A DNA stretch of 64,000 bases, taken from the NCBI GenBank assembly GCA_965248635.1, contig OZ252114.1:2914001-2978000 (forward strand). The letters run 5' to 3'. The notes below the pieces were generated by a model. It ran no database searches and was not told where the DNA came from. It saw only the letters and a list, made by a program, of their open reading frames with translations. How positions within the stretch are numbered: the stretch's first letter is position 1; every line of letters begins with the position of its first letter. Shown here piece after piece: positions 1-7,393 of the stretch. A program made the translations under genes and the position numbers. This stretch comes from CBDAPI01 sp965248635. GTDB lineage: Bacteria; Acidobacteriota; UBA6911; RPQK01; CBDAPI01.

Positions 1-627
1 ATCTTCTTCGGGGATTGCACGGACCCGGTTATCCTTACTCACGCGGGCATCGGCAGGGCGCGCGTGCAGGTGATCGCCATCTCGGATCCCTTTGCCACCC
101 GGCTGGCCGTCAAGTCGGCGCGGAGCCTCAATCCCGAGCTCGCGATCCTGGCGCGAAACAAATACCTGGCCGAGATCGACACGCTGCTGAACCTGGGAGC
201 GAATGAAGTGATCTCGGAGGAATTCGAGACCTCGATCGAACTCCTCTCCCGCACACTCCGCCTTTACAACTTTCCCCGGCAGCTAGTGGCCCAGGAGATC
301 AAGAGCATCCGGGACGGCCGGTACCGGATCTTTCGCGACCACCACACCACGGTGCCCCGGCTTCGATTGAGCACGCAGCTGGACATCTATACCGAGACCT
401 TCAAGATCGAATCGGACTCCGTCATGTCCGGCCGCCCCATCGACGAGACCAACCTGAGTCAGAAATCCGGCGCTCTCATCCTCGGCATCATCCGGGAGGG
501 CGAGACACTGATTGATCTCAGCCCGTCCACCACGATCCAGACGGGGGATCTGCTGGTCATGTGCGGCACCAAGGGCCAACTCAAGAAGGCCATGGAATTG
601 GTGAGCAGCACCGGGGATCTGCAATGA
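1..627 (+). CDS. Kef-type K+/H+ antiporter or TrkA protein, C-terminal RCK part (5' truncated)
   Basis: The reading frame is open from base 1, so the gene starts outside the window. The visible 208 residues begin inside a Rossmann-like RCK/TrkA-N domain (IFFGD, then HAGI and VIAISDP, followed by the LGANEVISEEFETS motif typical of the end of TrkA-N). A TrkA-C domain follows at about residues 130-205 (SVMSGRPIDETNL, GDLLVMCGT). In Kef/CPA2 antiporters these cytoplasmic domains bind nucleotide or ligand and gate a membrane K+/H+ exchange unit, which here would lie upstream. The TGA at 625-627 is followed by a hairpin with a T-rich tail. A free-standing TrkA protein is the alternative. Confidence 0.85.
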   Translation: MFFGDCTDPVILTHAGIGRARVQVIAISDPFATRLAVKSARSLNPELAILARNKYLAEIDTLLNLGANEVISEEFETSIELLSRTLRLYNFPRQLVAQEIKSIRDGRYRIFRDHHTTVPRLRLSTQLDIYTETFKIESDSVMSGRPIDETNLSQKSGALILGIIREGETLIDLSPSTTIQTGDLLVMCGTKGQLKKAMELVSSTGDLQ

Positions 628-806
628 CGAGCGTAGCCCGGCCTATCCGCTCTCGCTTCTCTCCACTCGCATGGCCACGTTAAACAACTTCTCCAGGACC
701 TCTCGAAAGGCTTCTGTTCTTCCTCGATCAGGCTCTTCCAGAATCTCCCGTGGTCTGGGGCGCTCGATTTCTATTTGCTCCTCACGTGAATTCAACATAA
801 CAGTGA

Positions 807-838
807 AAAGCCCGCCCCCCACCAGGGGCGGCTTTTCT
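807..838 (+). terminator. Rho-independent terminator after the Kef/TrkA gene
   Basis: The AAAAGCC/GGCTTTT arms extended by GCCCC/GGGGC form a GC-rich hairpin with a short loop and a T-run on the 3' side. It lies about 180 bp past the Kef/TrkA stop. It also reads symmetrically on the minus strand. Confidence 0.6.
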
Positions 839-912
839 TGTGTTTATGCGGGTCTCCTGCTAGAGTTATCAACAGTACAGTTATTCTGTAACGCTACGTC
901 GACTAGCCCCTG

Positions 913-940
913 CCCCCCTGCTCTCCGGGGGTGTTTTTTC
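913..940 (+). terminator. Possible second terminator hairpin
   Basis: A CCCCC/GGGGG stem with a seven-base loop is followed by TGTTTTTTC. It is shorter and weaker than the hairpin at 807. Nothing else recognisable lies between 628 and 990; the open frame at 671-994 looks like chance. Confidence 0.35.
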
Positions 941-990
941 TTTATCCAGAGAGTCAAATCCCGCCACTCCCCCGCTGTGGACAACCCTCC

Positions 991-1018
991 TTGACGGCTC
1001 ACACCCGTAGGCTATGCT
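991..1018 (+). promoter_or_regulatory. Sigma-70-like promoter of the tyrosine recombinase
   Basis: TTGACG at 991-996 and TATGCT at 1013-1018 are separated by 16 bp. The recombinase ATG is about 48 bp downstream. The -10 box abuts the palindrome at 1020-1049, so recombinase bound there would probably affect its own promoter (inference). Confidence 0.5.
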
Positions 1019-1019
1019 G

Positions 1020-1049
1020 AACGTAGCATAAAGGACGTTATGATACGTT
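1020..1049 (+). other. 12-6-12 bp inverted repeat, candidate recombinase core site
   Basis: Left arm AACGTAGCATAA (1020-1031), spacer AGGACG (1032-1037) and right arm TTATGATACGTT (1038-1049). The arms match at 11 of 12 positions in inverted orientation. Two roughly 11-13 bp arms around a 6-8 bp spacer is the known layout of tyrosine-recombinase core sites (dif, loxP, TnpI sites). The site sits directly before a tyrosine recombinase gene. Its function as a crossover site is inference; an autoregulatory operator is the alternative. Confidence 0.5.
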
Positions 1050-1065
1050 CTCTGACCCAACCAGC

Positions 1066-2046
1066 ATGACCCAAGAAATCACCCCTTATCGTCGCGGACA
1101 ACTGGCCCGAGCCGGGCTCGAGAACCTGCCGGCCACGATCACCGACGCCGGCACCAACGCCACCCGGCGCTTTATCGAATTTTTTACCGCCAACATTCGC
1201 AACAAAAATACCCGGGCAGCTTACGGCCGGGCAGTGGCGCAATTTTTCCAGTGGTGTGAGACACACCAGCTTCAGCTTGGCAATATCCAGCCGGTCGTGG
1301 TCGCCGCTTATATTGAAACCCATCCTGGCTCAAAGGCGACGGTCAAGCAGGCGCTGTCCGCCATCCGCATGCTCTTTGACTACCTGGTGATCGGTCAGAT
1401 CGTTCCCAGCAACCCCGCAGCCTCCGTCCGGGGCCCTAAGCACGTCGTGAAACGTGGCAAAACGCCAGTGCTTCGCGCTGACCAGGCCCGCAGGCTTTTA
1501 GATTCCATCGACACGACCTCGATTGTGGGCCTTCGCGATCGAGCCATCCTCGGCGTCATGTGTTACACCTTCGCCAGGGTCGGAGCTGTAACCGGCATGC
1601 GCGTGGAGGACTACTACCAGAGCGGTAAGCGTTGGTGGTTTCGATTGGCGGAGAAGGGAGGAAAGAGGCACGAGGTGCCGGCTCACCACAACGCCGAAGC
1701 CTACACGGATGCCTACCTGACTGAAACTGGCCTGCAGGCCGATCGGAAGCTCAAGAAAACTCCCCTCTTTCGAACTGTCGATCGACGCCGGCAGCTCACT
1801 GAGGATGCCCTCACCCGAACGGACATACTCCGAATGATCAAACGGAGAGCTCGCCAAGCCGGACTCCCCTCCTCTACCACCTGTCACACACTCCGAGCTA
1901 CAGGCATTACTGCCTACCTGGAAAATGGCGGAACAATTGAAAACGCCCAGGCGATCGCGGCACATGAGAGCCCGCGGACGACCAAGCTCTACGACCACAG
2001 CGGCGACGAGATCACGCTCGACGAGGTCGAGCGGATTGGGATTTGA
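1066..2046 (+). CDS. Tyrosine recombinase/integrase
   Basis: 326 residues with an N-terminal SAM-like core-binding domain (about 30-125) and a C-terminal catalytic domain (about 140-320). The active-site set is visible: Arg in FARVGAV, Lys in EKGGKRHEV, the His-x-x-Arg pair in CHTLRATGITAY, His in IAAHESPRTT and the Tyr nucleophile in KLYDHSGDE. It lacks the features of IntI integron integrases and is closer to stand-alone recombinases found on plasmids and transposons. It would cut and rejoin DNA at paired core sites such as the palindrome just upstream. It reads toward the two attC-bounded genes, whereas IntI normally reads away from its cassettes. Confidence 0.9.
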   Translation: MTQEITPYRRGQLARAGLENLPATITDAGTNATRRFIEFFTANIRNKNTRAAYGRAVAQFFQWCETHQLQLGNIQPVVVAAYIETHPGSKATVKQALSAIRMLFDYLVIGQIVPSNPAASVRGPKHVVKRGKTPVLRADQARRLLDSIDTTSIVGLRDRAILGVMCYTFARVGAVTGMRVEDYYQSGKRWWFRLAEKGGKRHEVPAHHNAEAYTDAYLTETGLQADRKLKKTPLFRTVDRRRQLTEDALTRTDILRMIKRRARQAGLPSSTTCHTLRATGITAYLENGGTIENAQAIAAHESPRTTKLYDHSGDEITLDEVERIGI

Positions 2047-2327
2047 GTTCCCTGTCGACTCCCGCTGTTCTTCCTCCCTCCACCAGCCGGTGGAGGTTGA
2101 AGAGCAGTCCTGTTGCCATTATGAGGAAACCCCATAACACGCTCGGGACCAGGTCGCAGTGTTCCAAAGGTTGCGAACACCGGGGCTAGACCGCATAATC
2201 TGCTGGGCGTATTCATCTGGAAGCGAAGCACCGATAGCGGACTTATCTGCAAGCCCGATAATCAATCGTTAGGGGGCCTCATCCAACGGGGAATCTTTCA
2301 ATACGCACATCGCCAGGAGGACTAGAC

Positions 2328-2708
2328 ATGGAAATCGCCCTTTGGATCGTACAAGGGCTGCTCGGCGTGGCCTTCACCGGCGCTGGTCTGATGAAGATGC
2401 TCAAGAGTTACAGTTCACTAATCGCCGACCCGAAGATGGGATGGGCCAACGATTTTTCGGGCGGGTTCGTGAAGTTCATCGGCGCGGCGGAGGCAGCCGC
2501 GGCCCTGGGCATGGTGCTACCAGGGGTGACTGGTATCGCACCGGTGCTGACGCCATTGGCCGGCGCCGGTCTCGTAATAGTGATGCTCGGCGCGGCCGTA
2601 ACGCATCTTCGTCGGTCTGAGACACTGATGGCGGTCCCGTCTCTGATGCTCGGGGGCCTTGCCGCGTTTGTTGCCTACGGTCGTTTTCTTATTGCGCCAC
2701 TCTCTTAG
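2328..2708 (+). CDS. DoxX-like small membrane protein
   Basis: 126 residues with four hydrophobic segments (about 5-22, 48-66, 72-90, 98-120). The spacing and the GVAFTGAGLMKM opening resemble DoxX-family inner-membrane proteins, which are linked to redox or thiol stress in other bacteria. AGGAGGA sits six bases before the ATG and fixes the start. The attC-like site at 2780-2922 follows the stop, and a GTTAGGG lies at 2268-2274, so the gene may itself be an integron cassette (inference). Confidence 0.7.
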   Translation: MEIALWIVQGLLGVAFTGAGLMKMLKSYSSLIADPKMGWANDFSGGFVKFIGAAEAAAALGMVLPGVTGIAPVLTPLAGAGLVIVMLGAAVTHLRRSETLMAVPSLMLGGLAAFVAYGRFLIAPLS

Positions 2709-2779
2709 TATGCAGGACTTCACCGTCCGTGCCTGTGGGAGAGAGAGGCGATGGTAAGAAAAGCGCATACCCCGGAGGC

Positions 2780-2922
2780 GCCGAACAAGTCCATGCACCA
2801 GACAGGCGCTCTCGTTTTAGAGGAATCCATTGTGGTTGTTCGCTCACGATTTCCTTGCAACGGTCAATACGCTGGGCGATCCTTGAGGAGTCGCCTGCAG
2901 GTGATGGGCAGAGCCGTTAGGC
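2780..2922 (+). other. attC-like integron recombination site (long form)
   Basis: It starts with GCCGAAC (one change from the RYYYAAC inverse core) and ends with GTTAGGC, a perfect GTTRRRY core. The inner arms CCATGCACCAGACAGGC (from 2791) and GCCTGCAGGTGATGG pair apart from a few unpaired bases, as expected of the folded bottom strand of attC. About 143 bp is at the long end of the usual attC range. The next ATG lies 8 bp after the core. Confidence 0.6.
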
Positions 2923-2929
2923 GTAGAAT

Positions 2930-3403
2930 ATGAATTTTGAGCTTGTTCTCTCTACGCTTGCACAAGTATCAGTAACGCTTGCTGCAATGTCTGGTGTTGC
3001 TGGGATTCTTGGTCCAAGACTTTCAGGTGTGAACATCTCAGGGGGAATCCAGATCCTTCTTCGCGATGTGGCTTTACTTTCCCTTTTTGTCGGTTTTCTA
3101 TCCGTCCTCACCCTCATAGTGGGACATGTAGATTCCATTATTGCTTTGCGTTTGCTTAGTGGCATTGCGATCATTTTCTGGATCGGTTTATTCTTTTTCA
3201 CGGTGCCCAAGGTTCTACACCTATTTAGAAGCCCAATGCATTATCCAGCATGGATCTCAACATTGCTCGGAATGAGTCTATTCCTTTTCAATGTCTTTGC
3301 TCCAAGCACATGGTCAGCCAGTCGGTTCGCAGGTGGTCTCCTTTGCCTTTTGGTCATCGCCGGTTGCAATTTCCTTGTGGTAGTCTTCGATCCAAACGCT
3401 TAG
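2930..3403 (+). CDS. Cassette-borne membrane protein of unknown function
   Basis: 157 residues with about five hydrophobic stretches and no family I recognise. The gene fills the space between two attC-like sites: its ATG is 8 bp after the GTTAGGC of the first, and its stop is 7 bp before the GCCTAAC of the second. Its codons are visibly more AT-rich than those of the genes on both sides, as is common for integron gene cassettes. No ribosome-binding site is obvious, also common in cassettes. Confidence 0.65.
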   Translation: MNFELVLSTLAQVSVTLAAMSGVAGILGPRLSGVNISGGIQILLRDVALLSLFVGFLSVLTLIVGHVDSIIALRLLSGIAIIFWIGLFFFTVPKVLHLFRSPMHYPAWISTLLGMSLFLFNVFAPSTWSASRFAGGLLCLLVIAGCNFLVVVFDPNA

Positions 3404-3410
3404 AAGAACC

Positions 3411-3468
3411 GCCTAACAGGTCGGTGCAGCTGACCGGCTGTGCCGGCAGCTGAACGGCTCTGTTGTCT
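3411..3468 (+). other. attC-like site (short form) with degenerate 3' core
   Basis: GCCTAAC at 3411-3417 is a perfect inverse core. The arms GCAGCTGACCGGC and GCCGGCAGCTGAAC pair with one unpaired A, the usual mark of attC. The expected GTTRRRY at the far end reads GTTGTCT (3462-3468). Integrases cut after the G, so the following bases belong to the recipient; the mismatch fits insertion at a non-attC site or decay. Confidence 0.6.
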
Positions 3469-3525
3469 GACTGCTTGTGCTAAGGAAACCAGCTTTCGTA
3501 CAGACTTTAGCAACCGCTCCCATAG

Positions 3526-3702
3526 TCAAGCCGCGACCTCATCCTCTCGTACTCCATTAACAAATCTAACGTTGTCGACCACCTCTCCCAGACGCCGGTA
3601 GCCTTGTAGCCGGCGCCATCTTTTCTCAGCGCTTCTGCACAGTTTGAAGACCATCGTCAGCATGGTTTGCCTGGACAAGCATCCTCGAGTCTTGGCCCTG
3701 AG
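3526..3702 (-). pseudogene. C-terminal remnant of an IS256-type (Mutator) transposase
   Basis: The minus-strand frame ends in TGA (3526-3528). It reads CLSRQTMLTMVFKLC, then RSAEKRWRRLQGY and VVDNVRFVNGV, which resembles the C-terminus of IS256-family transposases. A stop just upstream and no catalytic domain show it is a relic. The rest of 3469-3868 holds no gene I can support. Confidence 0.5.
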
Positions 3703-3868
3703 TTATCCAGGCGCCTTTGCCGACATCTGATCGAGCTCGAGTCGGGGCATGTTCTCGACGACGCCGTACGGGCTCACGCCCGCGTCGAAAAGGATCCGGT
3801 GCTCGCGGTCAGCTTTGTGACCGTGACGAGGGCCGGTATAATATGGGCACCCCCAAAAAAGAAATTCC

Positions 3869-3900
3869 TTGACACTGTACTAAGGTACAGGGTGCATCTT
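3869..3900 (+). promoter_or_regulatory. MerR-type promoter/operator of the metal operon
   Basis: TTGACA at 3869-3874 is followed directly by the dyad CTGTAC-TAAG-GTACAG (3875-3890), then CATCTT (3895-3900) at a 20-bp spacing. This is the layout of mercury operators, where MerR sits on the dyad between over-spaced -35 and -10 boxes and underwinds the DNA when metal binds. The regulator is the first gene transcribed, as in Gram-positive mer operons. Confidence 0.7.
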
Positions 3901-3920
3901 ATATATACGTGGAGACAAAA

Positions 3921-4334
3921 ATGATGAAGCCTCTGACCCGTGGCGAAGCCGCCCTGAAAGCACGAATCGGAATTGAAGCTCTACGCTTTTATGAGCGAAA
4001 GGGACTCATCCCAGAGCCACCCCGGAACGATTCCGGCTACCGCCTTTATCCCCAACATATCATTTCGCGGTTGCGCTTTATTAAGCGCGCCCAGGAGCTG
4101 GGTTTTTCATTAAAAGAGATCTCCAAACTCCTTTCTCTGCGGGTCGATCCCAGCACAACCTGCGCCGACGTGAAGGCCCAGGCCCAAGCAAAAATTGCGG
4201 AAATCCACCAGAAGATACGAGATCTGCAGAAGATGAGGAAAGCTCTCGAGAAGCTCACGGCAGCCTGTAGCGGCGGGCCGGGCCCCACCAGCGAGTGCCC
4301 CATCTTAGAAGCCCTTGAGGAGATAGAGGACTGA
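3921..4334 (+). CDS. merR: MerR-family Hg(II)-responsive regulator
   Basis: 137 residues from the ATG at 3921, chosen because GGAG lies six bases upstream; an in-frame GTG at 3909 is the alternative. The N-terminal winged helix has the MerR signature (IGIEALRFYERKGLI, then GYRLYP), followed by a dimerisation helix. Cysteines at residues 81 (TTCADV), 116 (AACSG) and 126 (SECPI) match the three mercury ligands of characterised MerR (82, 117, 126). CueR- and ZntR-type relatives lack this trio. It should repress, and on Hg(II) activate, the dyad promoter upstream. Four bases separate it from the next gene, so it is the first gene of the operon. Confidence 0.85.
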   Translation: MMKPLTRGEAALKARIGIEALRFYERKGLIPEPPRNDSGYRLYPQHIISRLRFIKRAQELGFSLKEISKLLSLRVDPSTTCADVKAQAQAKIAEIHQKIRDLQKMRKALEKLTAACSGGPGPTSECPILEALEEIED

Positions 4335-4338
4335 TTCT

Positions 4339-5085
4339 ATGGTTGAACTTATTTACAACACCAGCTGTCCTAACGTCGCTACAACTCGGGAGCGATTGCA
4401 GCGCGCCTTTGCCCGTGTCGGCCTACCACCCCAGTGGAAAGAGTGGGATCAGGAAGACCCCAAAAGCCCCCATTATGTCCACCACTATGGCTCGCCGACC
4501 ATCTTAGTGGATGGTCAAGACATCGCCGGATTTTCCCCTTCCGCCGAAGCGGAGCGCGCGCGCGATCACTGCCGGGTCTATAAAAGCCCTTCAGGCGATC
4601 TTAGTCGTGCTCCCTCAGTTGACACAATTGTGCAGGCGCTTACACCCGCCCCTTCGCGAATCCACTCCCTACTACGGACTACTCGAGGCATATTGCCGAG
4701 TGCCCCAGCCAGCATTATCTCGTTTCTACCCGTAGGACTGTGCCCAGCTTGCTGGCCCGCCTACGCCGCTCTTTTCGGGTCAATTGGGCTCGGATTCCTG
4801 CTTCAGCTTCGCTATCTCGTGCCCCTGACTATTGTTTTTCTTGCTCTTGCGGTCGCTGGTCTGGGATACCGGGCGCGCACCCGCCGAGGGTACGGCCCTC
4901 TGCTCTTAGGCATCACTGCCGCTGCCCTGATCGTCGCCGGAAAGTTCTTTTCCAGCAGCGACCCAATTCTCTACGTCGGTATTGGCTTTCTCTTGGGTGC
5001 TAGTTTGTGGAACGCCTGGCCAAAGCATTCCCACGGAAAAGCTCATTGTCCTGTCTGTTCTCAATCCCCTCAACCGCAACCATAA
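4339..5085 (+). CDS. Thioredoxin-like/MerC-like fusion, probable mercury transporter
   Basis: 248 residues in two parts. Residues 1-75 resemble a thioredoxin-like fold with an SCPN cysteine near residue 9 and the GSPTILVDGQDIAG strand and cis-Pro region. Residues about 120-235 form four membrane segments like MerC/MerT uptake proteins, with CPAC in the first (VGLCPACWPAYAAL). A cytoplasmic tail (about 228-248) has HxHxxxHCxxC-like metal ligands. In mer systems such a protein carries Hg(II) across the inner membrane to a reductase. No merA is present in this window, so the destination is unclear. The specific fusion call rests on motif reading only. Confidence 0.7.
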   Translation: MVELIYNTSCPNVATTRERLQRAFARVGLPPQWKEWDQEDPKSPHYVHHYGSPTILVDGQDIAGFSPSAEAERARDHCRVYKSPSGDLSRAPSVDTIVQALTPAPSRIHSLLRTTRGILPSAPASIISFLPVGLCPACWPAYAALFGSIGLGFLLQLRYLVPLTIVFLALAVAGLGYRARTRRGYGPLLLGITAAALIVAGKFFSSSDPILYVGIGFLLGASLWNAWPKHSHGKAHCPVCSQSPQPQP

Positions 5086-5097
5086 GGAGGTTTCAAT

Positions 5098-5367
5098 ATG
5101 ACTGCAAAGCGATCCATTGAAGTTTTCAGCGCGGGCTGTCCCGCTTGTGAGGAAACGATCCAGCTCGTCAATCGCCTGGCCTGCCCTTCCTGCGAGGTCA
5201 GTGTGCTGGACATGAACGATCCGCACATCGCCCAGCGGGCTAAGCAGCTGGGAATCCGTTCGGTCCCCGCTGTGGCCATCGACGGCCAGCTGGCCGGTTG
5301 CTGCATAGGACGCGGGCCCGAGCAAACCGCATTACAAGCCGCTGGCCTGGGCCAGCCGCTAGCCTGA
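5098..5367 (+). CDS. Small thioredoxin-like protein of the metal operon
   Basis: 89 residues of a glutaredoxin/thioredoxin-like fold. A CPAC redox motif sits near residue 14 (SAGCPACEE), a second pair CPSC near residue 29, the SVPAVAIDG cis-Pro region follows, and CC lies near residue 65. AAGGAGG precedes the ATG and the gene starts 12 bp after the transporter, so it is co-transcribed. It could pass Hg(II) or other thiophilic metal between thiols, or reduce the transporter cysteines (inference). Confidence 0.75.
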   Translation: MTAKRSIEVFSAGCPACEETIQLVNRLACPSCEVSVLDMNDPHIAQRAKQLGIRSVPAVAIDGQLAGCCIGRGPEQTALQAAGLGQPLA

Positions 5368-5378
5368 GACAAAGCTGA

Positions 5379-5414
5379 AGCCCTCGGTCAACTGAGACCG
5401 AGGGCTCGTTTTTT
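5379..5414 (+). terminator. Strong Rho-independent terminator inside the metal cluster
   Basis: A perfect 11-bp stem AGCCCTCGGTC/GACCGAGGGCT with a six-base loop is followed by CG and six T. It lies 12 bp after the thioredoxin stop and 14 bp before the NHL gene, so it probably ends or attenuates the merR-transporter-thioredoxin transcript. Confidence 0.85.
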
Positions 5415-5427
5415 ACAGCTGACAACG

Positions 5428-5737
5428 ATGAAACCTAAAAGACTCTTTTGGTTGGTCTTGGCGATTTTAGTGGCTGGAGCAGCCGTGTGGTTTCTCTGGT
5501 CCTGCTTTCCCTCACCACGGGAACCTGGCTATCGATTCGTCCAAGCCTGGGGGCAGCGCGGACAAGGTCCGGGGCAATTCGAAAATCCTATAGGCATTGC
5601 TTTTTCCCAGAACGAAATCTTTGTAAGCGACTCGGGTAATAATCGCATTCAGGTCTTTGACAGGGACGGAAACTTCATCCGCCAGTTCGGAGGGGAAGGC
5701 AGTGCTCCCGGGGAACTGTCCCGACCGATGCACCTAG
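5428..5737 (+). pseudogene. NHL-repeat beta-propeller protein, 5' part (split by IS1380)
   Basis: This encodes an N-terminal membrane anchor or signal segment (LFWLVLAILVAGAAVWFLW) and the first NHL repeats (GIAFSQNEIFVSDSGNNRIQVF). The frame runs into the IS1380 copy at 5738 and stops at 5760. Removing the element and one CTAG copy rejoins codons exactly as MHLDIQNDRLYVAEY with the part at 7394, giving an uninterrupted gene of 324 residues. NHL propellers bind proteins or small ligands, here outside the cytoplasm. No role in metal resistance can be assigned. Confidence 0.8.
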
Positions 5738-7389
5738 CCCGGATTATGCAAGAACCGTAGTCCGGTGTTGAAAAACGACTCGAGAAGTGGCCCAACTCGG
5801 AAGCGGGCAGGTGTGACAGGCGGATTTGCGAAGAATATGGGTTGGCGAGGCGTTTGAGTGGTTTGGGGAGTGAATTTCAGACAGATCTGGGCCTGGATGA
5901 GTGTCGGAAGCGGTTTTCCGGGGGAGCTGGGAAAAGCTAACTGGAGTTCAGGCGACTCAAGACGAGGTGGAAGAGGGGTTGTTCGGGGAAGGCTGAGGAA
6001 AGATGGACCCAGATGCGTCGAGTGGTTTGTCGGATCCGGGCCCCAATCTTGAGGACCCGACGACGTAAGGTTTCGATTTCGAGCTTGTGCCAGGGGGTTC
6101 CGTGCAGATAGTCGCGCAGGCGCACGAACATCTGGTAAGCCAGTGCATGCAGGAGGAGTCGAAACTGATTGGCCAGGAATCGATGACAGCTGAGTCGGTC
6201 CATGCTCAGATGATTCTTGAAGGCCTTGATGAAGTTCTCGGTCTGCCCTCGGTTTGTGTAGTGGTCATAAAGTGATTGGGAGCAGAGATCGTCCCGGTTG
6301 GTGACTACAAAGCGACGGTTGATCCCACGCTGATCGACCTCCACTTTGACAATGACGCGACGGGATCGATCCCAGCTGTGGGCTCGATAAAGAAACTCGT
6401 CAAACTGACGCTGTTTTTCCTCCAGCTCAACGAACCTCAGCCGAGTCGAATCCAGCAGCGGCTCGACCACTCGCTGCAGGCGAGGGTTTCGACTTAACCC
6501 AATGACATATTGGAGTTTATTCTCTTCACCTTCACAGAACTCGTAGAGCCGAGGCGTGGCAAAGCCGCTGTCGGCCCGAATCTCAATCTCGACATCCGTC
6601 CCCACTCCTTGTCGGATGGCCTCCACGACGCGCTTCAAAACGGGCACGATGTGAGAGGCAGCCCCCTTGTTGCCAGGTCTCAACATGGCACACACCAGGT
6701 CTCCCGTGGCGGCATCGAAGATCAGCAAAGGATGCAGAATGTGGTTTCGGTAATACCCGTGGTAGAAGGAGAACTCCTGTTGGCCGTGAGTGTGGTCATC
6801 GGTACTGTCCAGATCCAGGATGATCTTGCTGGGGCGTCTCTTCTTCAGGGAGCGCACATAACGGCCTAGCAGCCACCGGCTCAGACGCATCAGATCCTTC
6901 TTGGTGACGGAGTTCTCCAAACGGGAGAAAGTCGGCTGGGTGGCCAAGTCGGGATCGCTCTCGGGCAACTGATCACAGACTGTCTTGAGCATCGGATCCG
7001 AGCGCAGCGTATCGGCGTCGTTACAGTCTTCGTAGCCGGCCACGATCTGCAAGACTCGTTGTCGGATCAACTTCAACAGGTCATGACGAATGTAGCGTTG
7101 GTCTCGACTTTCCGAAATACAGGAACTGAAGCCCTCGCACAATCGATGTTGACGATCCAGCGATCCAAACAACAACCATCCTGCGTCGGAAGTGAGGCTC
7201 CCCCCATCAAAACGAGCCGTGATGTTTCTGTGGCTATGAAATGGCAGGGTATTCTGGCAGACTGTTTTTGACATTGCCGTAGCTCCTGTTTAGGGTCTTT
7301 GTTTCTCTAAACCCTTTTATATCAGAGAGCTACGGACTTTTTTCTGGGCCCAAATCTCACTTGAATTTAGATCTCCTGCATAATCCGGG
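5738..7389 (-). mobile_element. IS1380-family insertion sequence, copy 1
   Basis: 1652 bp bounded by CCCGGATTATGCA and its inverse TGCATAATCCGGG, flanked by the target duplication CTAG (5734-5737 and 7390-7393). It carries one transposase gene on the minus strand. It matches the copy at 51061-52712; the single difference I found is A at 7336 against C at 52659. CTAG is its own complement, so the exact ends could shift by a few bases. Confidence 0.95.
5937..7274 (-). CDS. IS1380-family transposase
   Basis: 445 residues of a DDE transposase. The N-terminus has the SDAGWLLFGSLD motif of IS1380 proteins, the first catalytic Asp lies in ILDLDSTDDHTHGQQE and the second in EIRADSGFATPRLYEF, and the C-terminal NRGQTENFIKAFK carries the acidic Glu. 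It is full-length and intact, so the element should be able to move itself and the second copy. Confidence 0.95.
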   Translation of the reverse strand: MSKTVCQNTLPFHSHRNITARFDGGSLTSDAGWLLFGSLDRQHRLCEGFSSCISESRDQRYIRHDLLKLIRQRVLQIVAGYEDCNDADTLRSDPMLKTVCDQLPESDPDLATQPTFSRLENSVTKKDLMRLSRWLLGRYVRSLKKRRPSKIILDLDSTDDHTHGQQEFSFYHGYYRNHILHPLLIFDAATGDLVCAMLRPGNKGAASHIVPVLKRVVEAIRQGVGTDVEIEIRADSGFATPRLYEFCEGEENKLQYVIGLSRNPRLQRVVEPLLDSTRLRFVELEEKQRQFDEFLYRAHSWDRSRRVIVKVEVDQRGINRRFVVTNRDDLCSQSLYDHYTNRGQTENFIKAFKNHLSMDRLSCHRFLANQFRLLLHALAYQMFVRLRDYLHGTPWHKLEIETLRRRVLKIGARIRQTTRRIWVHLSSAFPEQPLFHLVLSRLNSS

Positions 7390-7393
7390 CTAG

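Noticed and set aside
671..994. Open frame of 107 residues after the Kef gene
   Set aside because: It crosses two terminator-like hairpins and has no protein-like composition or start signal.
1498..1998. Long minus-strand frame opposite the recombinase
   Set aside because: It is a shadow of the recombinase, whose catalytic residues fix the real frame.
2132..2275. A further attC site upstream of the DoxX gene
   Set aside because: GTTAGGG at 2268 could be a core, but I could not find a matching inverse core with pairing arms; CCATAAC at about 2134 pairs poorly.
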